18,214 bases of DNA from Oceanospirillaceae bacterium (lineage in GTDB: Bacteria; Pseudomonadota; Gammaproteobacteria; Pseudomonadales; Balneatricaceae). Location: NCBI GenBank assembly GCA_023954795.1, contig JAGSHA010000020.1:1-18214 (forward strand), in the 5' to 3' direction. The translations under genes and the position numbers were made by a program. Positions 15,201-18,214 of this stretch are shown here, in pieces. Within the stretch, counting starts at the first letter, position 1. Each line of letters opens with the position of its first letter. The notes under the pieces were generated by a model. It ran no database searches, was not told the DNA's origin, and was given only the letters and a program-made list of their open reading frames with translations.

Positions 15201-15911
15201 ATGATCAAAGATTCCAAGCGCGTTATTGTTGCGCTCGATTACCCAAGTCAGGCCGAAGCGCTGGCAATGGCGAAACGTCTGGACCCAGCCCGGTGTCGGG
15301 TAAAAGTGGGAAAAGAGTTGTTTACCCGAAGTGGGCCTGCGGTGGTCGAGGCTCTGCATGCACTGGGTTTTGAAGTCTTCCTTGATCTGAAATTTCACGA
15401 CATTCCTAATACCACTGCAAAAGCGGTACGCGCGGCTGCAGAGTTGGGCGTGTGGATGGTTAACGTACATGCAAGTGGCGGCCGCCGTATGATGGAAGCA
15501 GCGCGTAATGAGCTAGAGCAGGTGAACGGCTCAGATACGTTGTTGATCGGTGTGACGGTGTTGACCAGTATGGAACGTCAGGATCTGGCTGATATCGGTC
15601 TGGACATCGAACCGCTGGATCAGGTCAAGCGTCTGGCTAAGCTGACAGAGGAAAGCGGACTGCATGGTATTGTGTGTTCTGCGCAAGAGGTTAAACCTCT
15701 ACGCGACATTATCTCCCCTGATTTCCAACTGGTGACGCCGGGGATTCGTCCGGCAAACGCTGCAGTTGGTGATCAGAAGCGCATTATGACACCGTCTCAA
15801 GCGTTGGATGCTGGTAGTACCTATCTGGTGATTGGTCGGCCGATTACTCAGGCAGAAGAGCCGGTGCAGGCGTTGGCTGAAATAGAAGCTGAGATCGCGC
15901 CGTTGCTCTGA
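15201..15911 (+). CDS. pyrF: Orotidine 5'-phosphate decarboxylase
   Basis: This 236-residue enzyme makes UMP, the last step of de novo pyrimidine synthesis. The N-terminal VIVALDYPS holds the substrate-binding Asp13, and the catalytic segment DLKFHDIPNT has Asp62, Lys64 and Asp67. The phosphate-binding TPGIRPA and the end segment VIGRPIT are also present. I chose ATG 15201, with GAGAGAG at 15189-15195 upstream; a GTG at 15135 would add 22 unrelated residues and overlap lapB by 43 bases. The length fits pseudomonad PyrF. It closes the ihfB-lapA-lapB-pyrF group at a strong terminator. Confidence 0.98.
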   Translation: MIKDSKRVIVALDYPSQAEALAMAKRLDPARCRVKVGKELFTRSGPAVVEALHALGFEVFLDLKFHDIPNTTAKAVRAAAELGVWMVNVHASGGRRMMEAARNELEQVNGSDTLLIGVTVLTSMERQDLADIGLDIEPLDQVKRLAKLTEESGLHGIVCSAQEVKPLRDIISPDFQLVTPGIRPANAAVGDQKRIMTPSQALDAGSTYLVIGRPITQAEEPVQALAEIEAEIAPLL

Positions 15912-15934
15912 TCGCTGCATTCTGATAAAAAGAT

Positions 15935-15966
15935 AAGGCTGGTTATGGATTAACCGGCCTTTTTTA
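15935..15966 (+). terminator. Terminator after pyrF
   Basis: An 11-bp stem (15935-15945 with 15951-15961, one G-U pair) closes the loop TGGAT and is followed by a run of T. It lies 24 bases after the pyrF stop. Confidence 0.93.
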
Positions 15967-15994
15967 TTTCCCGTGTCTACAAGGAGGTTACCCT

Positions 15995-16297
15995 ATGACA
16001 CTGCTAAACCCGCTGCGGGCGTTGCTCGCGACCCTGTTGTTCTGCTTTTCCCTTTCTGTGATTGCGGCGCCGCCAGCAATTGATCTTAATACGGCGTCCG
16101 CCAAAGAAATTGCCACGACGTTATCCGGTATCGGTATGAAAAAAGCATTAGCGATTCTCGACTACCGGACATTGAATGGTCCGTTCGTTCGGATAGATGA
16201 TCTGGTGAAAGTAAAAGGGATTGGTACGGCAACGCTCAACAAGAACCGTCACTTGATGATGGTTGGCGTTGAGTCTCAGGTTGAACCTAAGCAATAG
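15995..16297 (+). CDS. Small secreted helix-hairpin-helix protein, ComEA family
   Basis: This 100-residue protein has a signal peptide: a basic start, a hydrophobic run at about 9-23 and a likely cleavage site after Ala24 or Ala25. Its mature part is a ComEA-type (HhH)2 domain: LNTASAKEIATTLSGIGMKKA, then FVRIDDLVKVKGIGTATL. Both GIG hairpins are intact, so DNA binding is plausible. ComEA proteins bind incoming DNA in the periplasm during natural transformation, though many small members in gammaproteobacteria have no shown role. It has a perfect AAGGAGG at 15981-15987, seven bases before ATG. No clear promoter lies between it and the pyrF terminator (82 bases). Confidence 0.88.
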   Translation: MTLLNPLRALLATLLFCFSLSVIAAPPAIDLNTASAKEIATTLSGIGMKKALAILDYRTLNGPFVRIDDLVKVKGIGTATLNKNRHLMMVGVESQVEPKQ

Positions 16298-16315
16298 CGT
16301 TTAGTGCTGTTCTGG

Positions 16316-17203
16316 CTACAACCAGGCGGCGCCACGAACTCCACTGGCGTCGCCGAATTTTGCGGGTACTAAACGAGTAACAACCGTATCTGAGAAAACG
16401 TACTGCTGCCACAGTGCAGGCACTGCTTCATACAATGAGCTTTCGTTGGAAAGTCCGCCTCCCAAAACAATGATGTCCGGATCAATCATGTTGATCACGG
16501 TTGCCAGGCTTTTCGCCAACCGACGGTAGTACTGCTGGCTTAGCGCTTGTGCCAGAGGGTCGCCTGTTCTTACCCGTTGCCAGATCTCTTCTGCGCGAAG
16601 TGTTTCGCCACTGAGCTTATGATATTGCAGGCTCAGGGCCGGGCCGCTCAGCCAGGTTTCTATACAACCTTGGCGACCGCAATAACAGGGTGAGATGGCG
16701 GCTTCACTGCTGCTTGGCCACGGTAGAGGGTTGTGTCCCCACTCGCCGCTGATCGAATTAGGCCCGCACACGATCTGCTGATTGATTACCAGTCCACCGC
16801 CGACACCGGTCCCTAAGATCACGCCAAATACGGAACCTGCTCCGGCTGCAGCACCGTCTGAGGCTTCGGACAGGGCAAAGCAGTTGGCATCATTGGCGCA
16901 TCGCACCGGGCGTTGTAAGCGTGCGCTGAGATCTTTGTCCAGAGGTTGCCCGATCAGGCAGGTGGAGTTGGCATTCTTGACCCGTCCTGTCGACGGTGAA
17001 ATGGTGCCGGGAATACCGACCCCTACTGGGGCACGTGTGACAAATGTCTGATCAATTTCAGACACCAGCGAAACGATCTGATTAAGTGTTGCTTGGTAAT
17101 CACCTTGGGGTGTTGCGACGCGTTTCTGGAACACCGTATCGCCATGCTTATCCAGAGCGACCGCTTCAATTTTAGTGCCACCGAGATCTATACCGATACG
17201 CAT
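16316..17203 (-). CDS. mak: ROK-family sugar kinase, probable fructokinase Mak
   Basis: This 295-residue ROK kinase has the phosphate loop DLGGTKIE at 6-13 and a catalytic Asp105 in ANDAN. A GTGVGGG stretch (131-137) follows. The zinc-binding ROK motif is complete, with His157 in EWGHNPLP and Cys173, Cys175 and Cys180 in CYCGRQGCIE. The VKNANST, KDLSARLQR and SGVRGAAW stretches closely resemble E. coli Mak (fructose kinase), so I favour fructose or a related hexose; N-acetylglucosamine kinase is the alternative. It is read with the AEC transporter, 26 bases downstream of it, and converges with the ComEA-like gene with only 18 bases between stops and no obvious terminator. The ribosome site is weak. 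Confidence 0.88.
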   Translation of the reverse strand: MRIGIDLGGTKIEAVALDKHGDTVFQKRVATPQGDYQATLNQIVSLVSEIDQTFVTRAPVGVGIPGTISPSTGRVKNANSTCLIGQPLDKDLSARLQRPVRCANDANCFALSEASDGAAAGAGSVFGVILGTGVGGGLVINQQIVCGPNSISGEWGHNPLPWPSSSEAAISPCYCGRQGCIETWLSGPALSLQYHKLSGETLRAEEIWQRVRTGDPLAQALSQQYYRRLAKSLATVINMIDPDIIVLGGGLSNESSLYEAVPALWQQYVFSDTVVTRLVPAKFGDASGVRGAAWL

Positions 17204-17229
17204 CGTCTGTTATCCGTCTAAAAGCAGCC

Positions 17230-18123
17230 CTATAAAACGAAGGCCAGCGTTAAAGGAATCGTAATCAGACTTCCCATATTACCCAGTAATACGATGGAGG
17301 CAACTTGCTCCGGTTCCTGATTGTAACGTTCGGCCACCATGTAGTTGAGCACTGCAGGGGGGAGCGCGCCAAACAGAATTAGATAGCCCAGTTGTATCTC
17401 GGTGAGTTGGAGGACAGGCTGTAGGCAGAGAGCGATCAGTACACCGCTGATCGGGCAAAGCAATGCACCGAGGATACCGATACGCCATTTGCTGAAATCG
17501 ACGCTGATCATGCGAACACCCAGTGCAAAGAGCATCAATGGAATTGAGACCTGACCGAGCATGCTAATGAAGGTGTTAACCGCTTCAGGTAAGGGCAGGT
17601 CAAAGGCACTCCAGACTAAGCCGAGTATCGACGCTTGTATCATTGGGATCTTGAACAGCGACGCGGGGTGGGTACGATGGTCCAGCAGGTATACACCGAC
17701 TGAAAAATGCAGTGTGTTCTCGATGAGGAAAAGCAATACGGCAACCGGCAGGGCCTCTTCACCGAAAGCGAGTACGATCAGTGGCAGACCCAAATTACCA
17801 CTGTTGCTAAACATCATCGGCGGCAAAAACGTTTTTGCTTTGACGCCAATAATACGGCACAGCGGCCAGAGCAGCAGGCCAGAACCTAGTACGACCGCCG
17901 CCGCCCCAATCGCCAGATTTTGATAGGTCGCGAGATCAAATGATTTAGAGGACAGTACGGAGAAGATCAGAGCCGGACAAAACAGATCCATATTGATCTG
18001 GTTGGCGGTGGACATATCGGGCTTACGGGCACGGCCGTAGAAAAAACCAACCGATACAATCGCCACCAGGGGAAACACCGTAAGAAAGATACGTTCTATC
18101 AGTAGCAGTGAAGTGTCTTCCAT
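17230..18123 (-). CDS. AEC-family (auxin efflux carrier-like) membrane transporter
   Basis: This 297-residue, very hydrophobic protein shows about ten membrane segments in two five-helix halves. The first begins at about residue 11 (IFLTVFPLVAIVSVGFF). The family segments MFSNSGNLGLPL in the middle of the first half and GALPPAVLNYMVAERY in the second half are characteristic of bacterial AEC (bile acid/Na+ symporter-like fold) carriers. Substrates range widely, for example malate, malonate or other organic acids, and cannot be chosen here. GAGGA lies nine bases before the ATG. It sits between a universal stress protein gene (25 bases upstream) and the ROK kinase (26 bases downstream), all in one direction, so the three are probably cotranscribed. 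Confidence 0.9.
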   Translation of the reverse strand: MEDTSLLLIERIFLTVFPLVAIVSVGFFYGRARKPDMSTANQINMDLFCPALIFSVLSSKSFDLATYQNLAIGAAAVVLGSGLLLWPLCRIIGVKAKTFLPPMMFSNSGNLGLPLIVLAFGEEALPVAVLLFLIENTLHFSVGVYLLDHRTHPASLFKIPMIQASILGLVWSAFDLPLPEAVNTFISMLGQVSIPLMLFALGVRMISVDFSKWRIGILGALLCPISGVLIALCLQPVLQLTEIQLGYLILFGALPPAVLNYMVAERYNQEPEQVASIVLLGNMGSLITIPLTLAFVL

Positions 18124-18148
18124 TACGGTGTGTCCTCAGGAGGTTAAA

Positions 18149-18214
18149 TCAGGCGAACTTTTTACCGGTAGGTACCACAAGTACCGGGACTTTAGCGCTT
18201 TTTACCACTTGCTG
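18149..18214 (-). CDS. C-terminal end of a universal stress protein (UspA family), partial
   Basis: The minus strand reads 21 residues and a TGA, cut by the window edge. The sequence QQVVKSAKVPVLVVPTGKK has the usual Usp C-terminal end, in which a VV..A..PVLVVP beta strand closes the nucleotide-binding fold. This is a short match, so the family call is likely but not secure. The gene would be the first or an early one of the operon with the AEC transporter and ROK kinase. Confidence 0.65.
   Translation of the reverse strand, partial: QQVVKSAKVPVLVVPTGKKFA

Noticed and set aside
1..18214. CRISPR arrays, insertion sequences, phage or integrase genes, tRNA/rRNA
   Set aside because: No regularly spaced repeats, transposase or integrase motifs, terminal inverted repeats or tRNA-like cloverleaf were seen; gene density and synteny are those of a stable core region.

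Overview
The window looks like a chromosomal housekeeping region of a gammaproteobacterium. Gene order matches the Pseudomonas/Oceanospirillales type: divergent ubiG-mupP-yciK and gyrA, then serC-pheA-hisC-tyrA/aroA-cmk-rpsA-ihfB-lapA-lapB-pyrF. The fused TyrA-AroA protein and hisC lying between pheA and tyrA follow the aromatic 'supraoperon' known from Pseudomonas, not the enterobacterial serC-aroA arrangement. Protein sequence plus synteny suggest a marine Oceanospirillales-like organism; the exact genus cannot be fixed from the window alone.

Layout. Positions 1-101 hold the very basic C-terminal tail of an unidentified plus-strand protein, followed by a bidirectional terminator. Positions 177-2342 (minus strand) are ubiG-mupP-yciK, tightly packed: ubiquinone methyltransferase, a MurNAc-6-P/phosphoglycolate-type HAD phosphatase and a short-chain dehydrogenase. 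The 271-bp region 2343-2613 is the largest gap without a gene. It holds the divergent promoters for ubiG and gyrA, an orphan terminator-like hairpin, a perfect 7+7 dyad inside the gyrA promoter and a GC-rich hairpin in the gyrA leader. gyrA ends at a strong terminator. Positions 5307-11527 are serC, pheA, hisC, tyrA-aroA and cmk, with gaps or overlaps from -4 to +22 bases, then rpsA (30-base gap) and a weaker terminator. ihfB, lapA, lapB and pyrF follow to a strong terminator at about 15935-15966. A small secreted ComEA-like helix-hairpin-helix protein stands alone at 15995-16297. The right end (minus strand) is a usp (partial)-AEC transporter-ROK sugar kinase cluster, convergent with comEA.

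How the genes work together. The central operon joins serine/PLP synthesis (SerC), the shikimate and aromatic amino acid pathways (AroA, PheA, TyrA and a HisC-type aminotransferase), CMP recycling (Cmk), translation (S1), nucleoid architecture (IHF-beta), lipopolysaccharide control (LapA/LapB) and pyrimidine synthesis (PyrF). The left cluster joins quinone synthesis to probable peptidoglycan recycling. The right cluster may couple uptake or efflux of a small molecule to phosphorylation of a hexose, but that link is only inferred.

I found no mobile elements, CRISPR arrays, tRNA or rRNA genes, phage genes or broken genes, and no clear sign of an undescribed multi-gene system. The observations most worth checking are the gyrA promoter dyad and upstream hairpin, and the altered phenylalanine-binding loop of PheA.
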